A stretch of 53,361 nt of DNA, taken from NCBI GenBank assembly GCA_030615235.1, contig JAUWZR010000002.1, forward strand, positions 1 to 53,361, given 5' to 3'. This DNA is from Promethearchaeota archaeon. GTDB taxonomy: Archaea > Asgardarchaeota > Lokiarchaeia > Sigyniarchaeales > SOKP01. The position numbers and the translations under genes are program-made. This document shows positions 1 to 7,878 of this stretch, in pieces (the stretch's first letter is position 1; the number at the start of each line of letters is the position of its first letter). The notes below the pieces were generated by a model. It was not told where the DNA came from. It ran no database searches and worked only from the letters and a program-made list of their open reading frames with translations.

Positions 1-755
1 ATTTGGTTGTTTAAATCCAAACTCGTCCATAACAAGCAGTTGTGATCGTATTTAACTGCTAATGGAATTACTTCCTCCCACGTAGCTTTGTCTGCAGCAG
101 AAAGCATCAATACTTCGCTTTCAGTAGCAGCCGCAGTGACTTTAAATAACTCTACATCCTTTTCTTTATTTCCAGAACAACCAATAATGACCGGGACATC
201 AACTGCTTGCAATATATCTTCTAAATATTTTAGAGATTGAGAAACAGGTGCATCGCCCATTCCAGGATCGATTTCTAGAGAGTGGAAGGTTATACTTTCT
301 GCGCCAAATTTATTAACCGCTAATTTTGCCCATTCTGCGGGATCTCCTAAGACTTCTCCATACTCTTGCTTAATTGGTTTTGGTAACATCATTTTAGAGC
401 CCATATCGAAAACATCATAAGTAACTAAAGGAGGATTTGGGTTTCTTTTATCAAGACCCAGAAAGTTATAGAACGGAGGTACCTTTTCTCCGCCAATGAC
501 GGCTTTTTTACCGTTAGATCTAATGAATTCAACAGTTTCAATTTGTCCCGGAAATTCTAAATCTAGAGAAAATTTTGTTGGGGTCCATTCTGCCTTTCCG
601 ATACCAGGAAGAATCGCTTGTGCTGCAGATTGAATAATACCAGGTAACATTTGAAATTCTAAGTACTCAGCAAAAAGTTCTACGTCTTGTAATTCAATTT
701 CTTCCGTTTCCTTCATTAGTTTAGCTAATTTTTTACTAATTTCATCGAACGCCAT
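1..755 (-). CDS. cdhD: Acetyl-CoA decarbonylase/synthase delta subunit (CdhD), 5' part, cut by window edge
   Basis: This is the first 251 codons of a minus-strand gene that starts at ATG 755-753 and stays open to the window edge. The product is the corrinoid-protein delta subunit of the archaeal CODH/ACS complex, which helps pass the methyl group from tetrahydromethanopterin to acetyl-CoA synthase in the Wood-Ljungdahl pathway (family knowledge). Seen in the translation: an acidic N-terminal helix (FDEISKKLAKLMKETEE), then FPGQIETVEF, FDMGSKMMLPKP, EYGEVLGDPAEWAK and IDPGMGDAP, blocks typical of the TIM-barrel part of CdhD. The ribosome site is the AAGTGA form about 6 nt upstream of ATG. A decayed second copy of the same 5' end lies at 5703-5805. 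Neighbouring cdh genes would be expected left of the window. The family call is firm; whether the gene is intact cannot be seen. Confidence 0.9.
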   Translation of the reverse strand, partial: MAFDEISKKLAKLMKETEEIELQDVELFAEYLEFQMLPGIIQSAAQAILPGIGKAEWTPTKFSLDLEFPGQIETVEFIRSNGKKAVIGGEKVPPFYNFLGLDKRNPNPPLVTYDVFDMGSKMMLPKPIKQEYGEVLGDPAEWAKLAVNKFGAESITFHSLEIDPGMGDAPVSQSLKYLEDILQAVDVPVIIGCSGNKEKDVELFKVTAAATESEVLMLSAADKATWEEVIPLAVKYDHNCLLWTSLDLNNQ

Positions 756-1193
756 TTTTCTTCACTTAATTTCTTTATATAAATTCTATAAATAGGCTAT
801 TGGTGAATTAAATTTAAAATTATGTGATGGGAACTGATCAAGGATCGTCTAAAATGTTGATTTTGTGAGATTTGGTAAAGAAAATTATTAATAAATTTTC
901 AAAATCAGCAATCATTTAAATATAACATACTTCGGAATTCGTCAAACGATAAGAAATTACATCTAGATAGTTTTTAATTTTAAAATAAGGAGATTTACTG
1001 AATTTCAATTTTTGAACGATATTTTTCGATAATTTGTAGGTTGAGCCTAATTACTACCTCATAAAAAAATAGCATAGATTTAAAAAAAGGTGCTTTTTTA
1101 ATTTTATCTGTATATTAAATACAAATAAAAATAATAATAAAAACAAAAAATACAAATAAAATTAATTATTCTAAAATAAAAGGGGAAAAAAGT
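756..1193. other. Intergenic region between cdhD and the stressosome cassette
   Basis: No gene is visible in these 438 bp between divergent genes. TATA-like stretches occur on the cdhD side at 774-783 and 786-795. A small hairpin (7-bp A/T-rich stem, GTG loop) lies at 1083-1099, about 95 nt before the RsbR-like start; it could be a terminator or a leader structure. AGGGGAAA at 1181-1188 is a plausible ribosome-binding site for the TTG start at 1194. Confidence 0.5.
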
Positions 1194-2294
1194 TTGAGTA
1201 CAGATATAGAAAATGTGTTATCATCCATCCAAGATATTCTTTTTGTTATATCATTTGACTATGAAATTTTGTTTGCGAATGAACAGGCATCGATAAATTT
1301 TGAGACAGATTTGATTGGCAAGACATGTTATAAGGTACTTCTTAATAAAGATCAACCATGTGAAATTTGTGCTATAGCAGAATTTAAGGCAAAAGATGTT
1401 AGTAGTTTTCGATTTGAAAAAGAACTAATCTTACCTTCTTTGAAAAAAGAATGTCATTTTGACATTGGCAGTACGATGATTGAAGAATATAAGGGAGTTA
1501 AAGCAATAGTTGAAGTCTTACGAGACGTTACCAAGCGCAAGAAGCAAGAGAGAGAAATAGAATTATTATTATCAAGTTTAAAAGATATTCTTTTTGTTAT
1601 ATCATTTGACTATGAAATTTTGTTTGCAAATGATGAGGCATTAAAAAGTTTTGAGACAGTTTTGATTGGCAAGACATGTTATGAAGTTCTTCTTAAAAGA
1701 GATCAACCCTGTGAAATTTGTGCAATAGCAGAATTTAAGGCAAAGGGTGTTTGCAATTTTCGATTTGAAAAAGAACTAATCTTACCTTCTTTGAAAAAAG
1801 AATGTCATTTTGACATTGGCAGTACGATGCTTGAAGAATATAAGGGAGTTAAAGCTATAGTTGAAGTTTTACGAGATATTACTGAGCGCAAGATGCAAGA
1901 GCGAACAATTTTGCAACTATCGACTCCAATTATAAAAATATGGGATAATATTCTGGCAGTTCCACTTATTGGAATTCTTGATAGTAGACGCGCTAAATTA
2001 TTTACTGAAACTCTTTTAAATGCGATCGTAAAAACAGGATCTAAAATTGCAATAATCGACGTAACTGGAGTTAGCTTTATTGATACTCAAGTAGCAAATC
2101 ACCTAATAAAAACACTTAATGCTGTAAGGCTTCTTGGGGCTAAATCAATTGTTACTGGTATAAGACCAGAAATAGCACACACACTAGTTGACTTGGGCGT
2201 TTCTCTCGGAGATATAGTTACGAGTTCCCAACTTTCTGGAGGATTGAATTACGCATTTAAAATGCTTGGATATACTTTAAATAATAAAGGGTAA
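1194..2294 (+). CDS. RsbR-like stressosome protein: PAS-PAS-STAS
   Basis: The 366-residue protein has two PAS domains (about residues 9-115 and 126-232) and a C-terminal STAS domain (243-352). The STAS part closely follows the RsbR pattern: STPIIKIW start, GILDSRRAK, IDVTGVSFIDTQVANHLIKT, and GIRPEIAHTLVDLG. RsbR proteins form the sensory outer part of the stressosome with RsbS. The two known phospho-threonine positions of RsbR correspond here to Ser264 (in DSRR) and Thr298 (in FIDT). The PAS domains are almost identical at nucleotide level with a 351-bp period, so one arose by recent duplication. Each carries a conserved TCY...PCEIC cysteine set (Cys45/56/59 and 162/173/176) of a kind common in PAS sensors; a redox or metal role is inference. 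The start is TTG at 1194 with AGGGGAAA upstream. It is first in a six-gene cassette. Confidence 0.88.
   Translation: MSTDIENVLSSIQDILFVISFDYEILFANEQASINFETDLIGKTCYKVLLNKDQPCEICAIAEFKAKDVSSFRFEKELILPSLKKECHFDIGSTMIEEYKGVKAIVEVLRDVTKRKKQEREIELLLSSLKDILFVISFDYEILFANDEALKSFETVLIGKTCYEVLLKRDQPCEICAIAEFKAKGVCNFRFEKELILPSLKKECHFDIGSTMLEEYKGVKAIVEVLRDITERKMQERTILQLSTPIIKIWDNILAVPLIGILDSRRAKLFTETLLNAIVKTGSKIAIIDVTGVSFIDTQVANHLIKTLNAVRLLGAKSIVTGIRPEIAHTLVDLGVSLGDIVTSSQLSGGLNYAFKMLGYTLNNKG
1233..1935 (+). repeat. Direct tandem duplication of a PAS-coding unit (351-bp period)
   Basis: The unit from about 1233 to 1583 is repeated from 1584. Long stretches are identical base for base, for example the run encoding FRFEKELILPSLKKECHFDIGS. 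Synonymous differences are few, so the duplication is recent or is kept uniform by gene conversion. Confidence 0.85.
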
Positions 2295-2301
2295 ATATTA
2301 T

Positions 2302-2682
2302 ATGAGTCAGAAGATACCTATAATTAAGATAAAGGAAGATTTAATAGTATCCTTTCTTTCTGACATTGATGACATAGCAGCTTTAAAATTACAAAGTGGT
2401 TTACTTCAAAGAATTCATGAGGGTAAGATAACTGGAGTATTGATTGATCTAACAGTCCTTGATATGGTAGATTCTTTCTTAGGCAGATTGATATCAAATA
2501 TTGCTCGCTCATCGGCAATAATGGATGTAAAAACGGTTGTGGTTGGAATTCAGCCAGCAGTCGCCATCACACTCGTAGAGTTGGGGCTTAAATTAGAGGG
2601 TACTTCTCTTGCTTTGAATGTGGAAGATGGTATTGCGCTTCTAAATGAATTAAAAAAGTCGAAATATGATTTTGAGATATAA
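2302..2682 (+). CDS. RsbS-like STAS-domain stressosome scaffold/antagonist
   Basis: This 126-residue single STAS domain matches the RsbS pattern along its length: KIPIIKI at the N terminus, GVLIDLTVLDMVDSFLGR in the middle, then GIQPAVAITLVELGLKLEG. In bacteria RsbS forms the stressosome core with RsbR and is phosphorylated by RsbT on a serine in the DSF motif; here that is Ser58 (VDSF). Phosphorylation releases RsbT (family knowledge). The gene starts 7 nt after the RsbR-like stop and its TAA is followed at once by the ATG of the RsbT-like gene, so translational coupling is likely. Archaea have no sigma-B, so the downstream target must differ from the bacterial one (inference). Confidence 0.9.
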   Translation: MSQKIPIIKIKEDLIVSFLSDIDDIAALKLQSGLLQRIHEGKITGVLIDLTVLDMVDSFLGRLISNIARSSAIMDVKTVVVGIQPAVAITLVELGLKLEGTSLALNVEDGIALLNELKKSKYDFEI

Positions 2683-3105
2683 ATGAGGAGACAAAAAATT
2701 CTTCAGAATATCCAGATTGAAAATAATATGGACCTTGTTAAGGCAAGACAAAGCATTAGAACCATTGCTTTAGACCTGAATTATGGCATCGTAGATCAGA
2801 CAAAATTGATTACTGCAGTAAGCGAATTAACGAGAAATGTCCTTTTATACGCCGGGAAAGGTGAGATCATCATAGAATTAATAGAGACCAGTACAAAAAA
2901 AGGTTTAAGGATTACTGTAACTGATAAAGGTCCAGGAATTCCAGATGTTGACCTTGCAATAACAGAAGGATTTTCCACGAGTAAAGGACTAGGTAAAGGT
3001 CTAAGCGGTACTAAAAAGTTAATGGACGATTTTTCTATTCAAACTGAGGTTGGAAAAGGAACAGAGGTTGTTATCATAAAATGGACGGACTCAGACAAAT
3101 TGTGA
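2683..3105 (+). CDS. RsbT-like serine/threonine kinase (GHKL family)
   Basis: The 140-residue protein is a switch kinase of the RsbT/RsbW type. GHKL ATP-binding motifs are visible: N box E48-x3-N52 in SELTRNV, G1 box DKGPG at 81-85 and a G2 box GLGKGL at 102-107, plus GFSTSKGLG and ARQSIRTIA, all characteristic of RsbT. In known systems RsbT sits on the RsbR/RsbS complex, phosphorylates STAS Ser/Thr residues on stress, and leaves to activate a phosphatase. The ATG directly follows the RsbS-like stop, and its 3' end overlaps the next gene by 25 bp, so the genes form a tight operon. A decayed fragment of a related gene lies near 5536-5700. Confidence 0.9.
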   Translation: MRRQKILQNIQIENNMDLVKARQSIRTIALDLNYGIVDQTKLITAVSELTRNVLLYAGKGEIIIELIETSTKKGLRITVTDKGPGIPDVDLAITEGFSTSKGLGKGLSGTKKLMDDFSIQTEVGKGTEVVIIKWTDSDKL

Positions 3106-4133
3106 TTCCTATAAACGAAATTCATCATGTAGGTATCGCTATAAGAAAAATTTCTAAATTAGCAGAAGAATTAGGATTTTCAGAAAAAGAACTTAGCGAA
3201 ACTTCGATTGTTGTATCTGAATTAGCCAACAACTTGATTGTACATGAAGCCATAGAAGGAAAAATTATATGCTCGTTGATTGAAGAAGGGACGAATAAAT
3301 ATATTCAAATAATTAGCGAGGATGAAGGTCCAGGAATTGCAAATGTCGAAACAGTAATGGAAGATGGATATTCAACAAATGAAACTCTTGGAATAGGTCT
3401 AGGTGCGATAAAAAGGCTTATGAGCGATTTCAGAATCACTTCAAATATTGAGAATGTTAAAACTGCAAGAAATAAAAACATAGTGAGCAAAATTGGGACA
3501 AAAATTATCACTAAAAAATATCTTTCTCAAAGAGAGGATACGGCAGATATATCTCAGAGTAAAATTAGATTTGGAATATTTAGTAGAAGCAAATATGGGG
3601 AAAAATATAATGGAGATAATTATTTTCTGCAACGTTTTGAAGATAAAACGATTGCAGCAGTAATTGATGGTTTGGGGCATGGTCAGCATGCATCAGAAGC
3701 TTCTACAGAAGCTCGGTTATACCTTGTCGAAAATTATAAAAAACCTCTTGATGTAATAATTAATGGCTTGCACGCGAGATTGAAGAACACCCGTGGTGTA
3801 GTTATTTCAATAGCTTTAATTGACAATAAAAAAGGTGAATTGGAATATGTTGGGATTGGAAATGTATTAACAAGGGTTTTTAATTCACCTACCCCTATAA
3901 ACCCCGTTAAATTCAGTGGATCTTTAGGATATATACTTAGAAATTTTAAAATATTTCATTACCCTTGGATTAAAGGTAATATCATAATAATGACAAGCGA
4001 TGGTATATCAGAAGGATACTATACAAATAAAGATCCAAATTTCCTTAAAAGACACCCAATATTAATTGCTAATACTATACTAAAGGAATATGGAAATATC
4101 CATGATGATGCAACCGTCTTAGTAGGAAAATAA
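3081..4133 (+). CDS. RsbT-like ATPase fused to SpoIIE/RsbX-type phosphatase
   Basis: This 350-residue fusion has an N-terminal GHKL domain (about 5-145; N box E47-x3-N51, DEGPG at 81-85, GYSTNETLGIGLG) and a C-terminal PP2C-like phosphatase domain of the SpoIIE/RsbX class (160-350). Metal ligands are visible as VIDGLGHG (Asp196), TSDGISEG (Asp307) and HDDATVLV (Asp342/343). Such fusions are known in bacterial RST modules, where the phosphatase resets phosphorylated STAS proteins (family knowledge). The start lies 25 bp inside the RsbT-like gene in another frame. It is not clear whether the N-terminal domain is an active kinase, an anti-target binder or a docking module. A copy of the last about 20 codons is found at 5473-5535. 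Confidence 0.85.
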   Translation: MDGLRQIVIPINEIHHVGIAIRKISKLAEELGFSEKELSETSIVVSELANNLIVHEAIEGKIICSLIEEGTNKYIQIISEDEGPGIANVETVMEDGYSTNETLGIGLGAIKRLMSDFRITSNIENVKTARNKNIVSKIGTKIITKKYLSQREDTADISQSKIRFGIFSRSKYGEKYNGDNYFLQRFEDKTIAAVIDGLGHGQHASEASTEARLYLVENYKKPLDVIINGLHARLKNTRGVVISIALIDNKKGELEYVGIGNVLTRVFNSPTPINPVKFSGSLGYILRNFKIFHYPWIKGNIIIMTSDGISEGYYTNKDPNFLKRHPILIANTILKEYGNIHDDATVLVGK

Positions 4134-4135
4134 AA

Positions 4136-5020
4136 ATGTTGAATGAAGAGAACAAAGATAATATGGAAGATTTATACGAAATTAAGGCTCGTTTAAAACA
4201 AGAGATTGCTAAGCGTATCCAATTGGAGAATGAATTAAATATTGCGTTAGATGAATTGAACCTTTCAAATACTGAATATCTATTTGCGATAAGAAAACTA
4301 GAAGGATACAAAGACAGTCTTAATACAGCTTATAACAGAGCAGAATTTTACAAAGATTTGTGTAGTCACGACATTAATAACATTTTACAAGCCATTTTGT
4401 CTGGAATGCAATTATGTGAGATGAATCTTGATGATCCACATGAAATCAAATCTATTATAAAAATTATAACAGATCAAGTTATAAGAGGGGCAAATTTAAT
4501 TTCAAATATTCGCAAATTATCTCAAATTGAAGGAACTAAGATATCTCTTAAACGAACTAAAATTCGTAATATCTTAAAAAAATCGGTTGATTATATAAAA
4601 AAATCTTACACAGATAAAAAAATAAACATTAAAGTCGATTCAGTTAGCGAACAACTATATATTCAGGCAAACGAACTGATCAGTGATGTTTTTGAAAACA
4701 TTCTTATTAATGCAATAAAACATAATAAAAGTGCAATTCTAGAAATTGAAGTTATGATATCGAGAGAACAAAAATTAGGTGTAAATTATCTTAGATTTGA
4801 ATTTCAGGATAATGGTCTAGGAATAAGCGATCCTCGTAAAGAAAAAATCTTTCAAAGAGGGTACAGCAAAAATAAAACTGCTCAAGGAATGGGATTAGGA
4901 TTGTCTCTCGTGAAAAAAATTATTGAAAATTATAAGGGAGAAATATGGGTTGAAGATAGAGTTATTGGAGACTATTCAAAAGGAAGTAATTTCGTTCTTT
5001 TAATTCCAGAGGTGAACTAA
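4136..5020 (+). CDS. Histidine kinase of the stressosome cassette
   Basis: The 294-residue soluble kinase begins with a coiled-coil-like segment (about 10-70), then a dimerisation/H box with HDINNILQ (probable phospho-histidine His78), and a HATPase domain (about 160-290) with NILINAIKHN, DNGLGISD and GMGLGLSLVKK. There are no membrane segments and no own sensor domain, so the input probably comes from a partner, most simply the preceding STAS/RsbT proteins (inference from position). It starts 2 nt after the phosphatase stop. Two other kinases here (37322-39520 and 52383-53361) share the unusual HD[IV][NS]N box and the IWVED...GSNF ending, so they form a local paralogous family. Confidence 0.88.
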   Translation: MLNEENKDNMEDLYEIKARLKQEIAKRIQLENELNIALDELNLSNTEYLFAIRKLEGYKDSLNTAYNRAEFYKDLCSHDINNILQAILSGMQLCEMNLDDPHEIKSIIKIITDQVIRGANLISNIRKLSQIEGTKISLKRTKIRNILKKSVDYIKKSYTDKKINIKVDSVSEQLYIQANELISDVFENILINAIKHNKSAILEIEVMISREQKLGVNYLRFEFQDNGLGISDPRKEKIFQRGYSKNKTAQGMGLGLSLVKKIIENYKGEIWVEDRVIGDYSKGSNFVLLIPEVN

Positions 5021-5046
5021 AACGGAGGTTAAAAAAGGAGATTAAA

Positions 5047-5430
5047 ACGGAAAAAATATTTATCGTTGATGATGAACCTATACTTCAAATTTTTTATAAA
5101 AAAATTTTAAATTTAAATGGCTTTGAAGTGGCGGGTATCGCAGAAAATGGGGAAGAAGCCATTAACATGTTCAAATCGTTTTCGAATAAACCAAAGATAA
5201 TTCTGATGGATCATCGGATGCCTGAGAAGACTGGAATTGAAGCCACAAAAGAAATTTTGCAAATTGATAAACGAGTAAAAATTATATTTTTAAGTGCAGA
5301 TGTCAGTATTAAAGAAGAAGCGTATGCAATTGGAGCTTTTAGCTTTTCGGAAAAACCATTTACGATTAAATATTTAATAAATGAAATTAACAAAGCTTTA
5401 GAATGCTATAAATTCTCCTCATCTAATTAA
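5047..5430 (+). CDS. Response regulator, receiver domain only, no standard start codon
   Basis: The frame encodes a complete about 127-residue CheY-like receiver: acidic pair in IFIVDDEP, phospho-acceptor Asp55 in ILMDHRMP, Ser83 in FLSAD and Lys103 in SEKPF. There is no output domain. It follows the histidine kinase by 26 nt and is probably its partner. The open frame contains no ATG, GTG or TTG near the true N terminus; the first GTG (5128) would delete the acidic pair and the first strand. A good GGAG (5037-5040) stands 6 nt before an ACG at 5047, exactly where ATG would be expected. Either ACG (or ATT 5041) is used, the ATG has mutated, or there is a base error. Confidence 0.75.
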   Translation, partial: TEKIFIVDDEPILQIFYKKILNLNGFEVAGIAENGEEAINMFKSFSNKPKIILMDHRMPEKTGIEATKEILQIDKRVKIIFLSADVSIKEEAYAIGAFSFSEKPFTIKYLINEINKALECYKFSSSN

Positions 5431-5450
5431 TTTTATTAAAGAGTAAGCTT

Positions 5451-5470
5451 TCTAATTTTTTTAAATTAGA
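5451..5470. terminator. Perfect hairpin after the receiver gene
   Basis: An 8-bp inverted repeat with a TTTT loop (TCTAATTT / AAATTAGA) sits 20 nt after the receiver stop. It is short and AT-only, so it may be a terminator or chance. Confidence 0.3.
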
Positions 5471-5472
5471 TT

Positions 5473-5535
5473 GAAATTATCCTAAGAGAGTATGGAAAAG
5501 CCCACGATGACGCAACTATTTTAGTAGGAGAATAA
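5473..5535 (+). pseudogene. Remnant of the 3' end of an RsbT/SpoIIE-phosphatase fusion gene
   Basis: Twenty codons plus stop read ILREYGKAHDDATILVGE, nearly the same as the end of the gene at 3081-4133 (ILKEYGNIHDDATVLVGK). Nothing upstream continues the match. It is the tail of a lost second copy. Confidence 0.8.
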
Positions 5536-5700
5536 GGATAAGGATTGGTAGTGCAATTATTAGAAAAGAGAAGGGTGTTGTCAAAGTAAGACAAGACATT
5601 AAGATAATGTCCGATAAAATAAGCTTCAATCATACCGATGCTATAAAAATAATTACAGTAGTTGGTGAGTTAACAATTAGCCTCTATGAACAACTCTATG
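5536..5700 (+). pseudogene. Remnant of the 5' part of an RsbT-like kinase gene
   Basis: Directly after the phosphatase tail, the frame reads VVKVRQDIKIMSDKISF and IKIITVVGELT, matching residues about 18-51 of the RsbT-like protein (LVKARQSIRTIALDLNY ... KLITAVSELT). There is no start codon in this frame, and the match stops just after the N box, where the cdhD-like fragment begins on the other strand. Confidence 0.65.
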
Positions 5701-5702
5701 GA

Positions 5703-5805
5703 GAAATTCAAAATATTCAGCAAATAAATCTACATCTTGAAGTTCAATTTCTTTTGTGTCTTTCATAAATTCAGCTAATTTTTTGCTTAATTCATCAAAG
5801 GAAAT
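5703..5805 (-). pseudogene. Remnant of the 5' end of cdhD
   Basis: Read on the minus strand, the segment encodes FDELSKKLAEFMKDTKE, then IELQDVDLFAEYFEF, which is the N terminus of CdhD at 755-650 (FDEISKKLAKLMKETEE, IELQDVELFAEYLEF). The initiator position is ATT instead of ATG, and similarity continues into the upstream leader (TCACTT... at about 5812). The match ends after about 35 codons. The rest of the gene is missing. Confidence 0.85.
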
Positions 5806-6083
5806 TTTATATCACTTTAATTAATATAATTTTTATTGATGGTGAAAAAAACATTATAAAAAATACAAAATATGCTTGGTGAAAACCTTAATGTTTTATA
5901 AGACAAATATGTGGATTTTCGTCTTTTTAAATTTGTAGATGAAATATTAATATTATTAGTGTAGATCTATAAAGATCAAATTCAAGAAATGTAACTAGTA
6001 TAATTTATTTAAATTTTAATATTTAAGACGTTATGTATTTTAAAAATAGGAATATCATTGATTTAACTAAAAACTGATTAATA
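5806..6083. other. Intergenic region, nothing recognised
   Basis: The left end is the decayed cdhD leader. The remainder is AT-rich and shows no coding signal or clear structure. Confidence 0.4.
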
Positions 6084-7055
6084 ATGAGACGAAAAACCAT
6101 TTTTATTGTAATAATAATCTGTGTAGTTGTTGTTAGTGTACCAGCAATTTTTTGGATAATAAATAATGAAAATGAAGGTCCTGGTGATAATAATCCTGCT
6201 GTTTCAGGATCTTATGTAGTAAACCATAATTATGCTCATCTGGAGGATTTAAAGAGCATACCAATTGAATGGATAGAAGAGGCTAAAAAAAGCCTTAATA
6301 TTGCTTATGGTCATACTTCTCATGGGAGTCAATTAACTTCAGGCATGGCTAATTTAGATGATTTTATGGGAGGGAATGATATTTATTTATACGGCTCAGG
6401 TGGTGCAACTAATGACACAATTCTTGAGTTTTATGATTTTCCTGGTGGATTTGGTGGTGCCTTAACAACAACTAGCGCAAATGACCTCGGTAACCCTAAT
6501 GATGATGCTTGGGCTGCTGCAACAGAAGAATATTTGGACCATCCGAATAATCCTGGAACCAATGTGATTATGTGGTCTTGGTGTAATATAGCTGGACATA
6601 ACATCACGAGATACCTATCACATATGGAGAATTTAATTTCTGCATACTCTGCTGGTGGTTCAAAAGGACGAAATTCAACGAATGAGGTAAATTTTGTGTT
6701 TATAACGGGTCATGTTGATGGACAAGGGATAAATGGGACTAACAATTTACAAAATGGACTTATTCGAGAACACTGTATGACATATAATAGAACTTTATAC
6801 GATTTTGCTGATATTGAAAGTTATGATCCAGACGATAATTACTTTTTAGATTTAAATGTAGCTGATGATTGTAGTTATGATGGGGGGAATTGGGCATTAG
6901 AATGGCAATCTACTCATGATGGCGTTAATACAGAACCGAATGGAGGAGAATGGTACGCATGTAGTTCTGCTCACTCTGAGCCTTTAAATGCAAACTTAAA
7001 AGCTTATGCTTCGTGGTATCTTTTTGCCAGGCTAGCTGGTTGGGATGGTAACTAA
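6084..7055 (+). CDS. Secreted or membrane-anchored protein of unknown function
   Basis: The 323-residue protein has an N-terminal hydrophobic segment (about 5-27) after MRRK, consistent with a signal anchor; the rest would lie outside the cell. The mature part contains distinctive blocks: GHTSHGSQLTSGM (76-88), VIMWSWCNIAGH, VFITGHVDGQG and WYACSSAHSEPLN. The His/Ser-rich blocks resemble an enzyme active site, perhaps of the SGNH-hydrolase type, but I cannot name the family. The C-terminal Cys/His (CSSAHSEP) and N-glycosylation-like NxT/S sites are visible. No clear ribosome site precedes the ATG. It stands alone, convergent with the next gene, and is followed by T-runs (7055-7066) that could end transcription. 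Confidence 0.6.
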   Translation: MRRKTIFIVIIICVVVVSVPAIFWIINNENEGPGDNNPAVSGSYVVNHNYAHLEDLKSIPIEWIEEAKKSLNIAYGHTSHGSQLTSGMANLDDFMGGNDIYLYGSGGATNDTILEFYDFPGGFGGALTTTSANDLGNPNDDAWAAATEEYLDHPNNPGTNVIMWSWCNIAGHNITRYLSHMENLISAYSAGGSKGRNSTNEVNFVFITGHVDGQGINGTNNLQNGLIREHCMTYNRTLYDFADIESYDPDDNYFLDLNVADDCSYDGGNWALEWQSTHDGVNTEPNGGEWYACSSAHSEPLNANLKAYASWYLFARLAGWDGN

Positions 7056-7134
7056 TTTTTCTTTTTACATTGAAAAAATTATCAAAACAAATTCTTTTTA
7101 TTTTTTAATAGAATAATTTAAAAACAGAATCTGG

Positions 7135-7650
7135 TTAAATTGTTCTCATTCTTCTCTTATAAAGAATAAGAACTAATCCTACTGTTAAGAATAATGAAAA
7201 AATTAATAGCTCTACTTGAAATCCTGGTATGAATGGAAGGTAATATCTCGTTAGCTTGTCTTTATTGGATTTTAAGAAGAATGAATCTGGCCCATTGTTA
7301 ATTAAAATTAATTCAATGTAATAAATTTTTGATTGTGATACTGTATAGTTGATATATGGATTGTCATCTATACTGTAATTTAAGGCTACCTGGAAAATAA
7401 TTGGGTTAAGAGTTTTATCATCGTTTACGTAAGAGTCAGTAGGGCGTGAACCGAATAGAAAAAGCGTAAAGTTCCCATCTCCAGTATGAGTTACATTAAT
7501 TTCAATATTCTCCCCCTCTTCTAAATCTATTAGAAAAAAAACGAAAATACCATCGTTTATGTTGTCAGGATACTCAAATCCAAAAATGCTTACTATTGGA
7601 ACGAGAACCATTAGAGCGAGAATAGGAACTGTAAGATATTTACGCTTCAT
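7135..7650 (-). CDS. Small secreted/membrane protein with C-terminal anchor
   Basis: The 171-residue protein starts with a signal-like hydrophobic stretch (about 5-24) after MKRK. A beta-rich external domain rich in Asn, Asp and Tyr follows, then a C-terminal membrane segment (about 145-164) ending in YKRRMRTI on the cytoplasmic side. The layout resembles surface proteins of Asgard genomes with a PGF-type junction (FIPGFQVELLIF) before the anchor. No enzymatic motif is seen. The function is unknown. It converges with the preceding gene and is separated from it by about 80 bp of T-rich sequence. Confidence 0.55.
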   Translation of the reverse strand: MKRKYLTVPILALMVLVPIVSIFGFEYPDNINDGIFVFFLIDLEEGENIEINVTHTGDGNFTLFLFGSRPTDSYVNDDKTLNPIIFQVALNYSIDDNPYINYTVSQSKIYYIELILINNGPDSFFLKSNKDKLTRYYLPFIPGFQVELLIFSLFLTVGLVLILYKRRMRTI

Positions 7651-7832
7651 AGTTTAGCATACTAAGTAATTTTAATTTTGATATAATGTTGAACTTAACT
7701 TAAGCTTTATTGAAATTTTAGACTTAATCTTTTAATTGCTTACAAGAATTAAAATAGGAACTAATGTAATTATAGATGCATATTCTCTTTAATTTTGAAA
7801 TCGTAATTTTTTTCAATAAGGGGACAATTAAT

Positions 7833-7851
7833 CTATAAAGACATATAATAA
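7833..7851 (+). promoter_or_regulatory. Possible TATA element(s) before dapF
   Basis: CTATAAAG (7833-7840) and CATATAATAA (7842-7851) lie 28-46 nt before the dapF ATG, a position compatible with a short leader. There is no experimental or comparative support. Confidence 0.3.
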
Positions 7852-7878
7852 ATAGAAAACATAGCAAGTGTTAACAAA

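Noticed and set aside
2796..2978. Minus-strand frames inside the stressosome genes
   Set aside because: They are antisense shadows of well-supported plus-strand genes.
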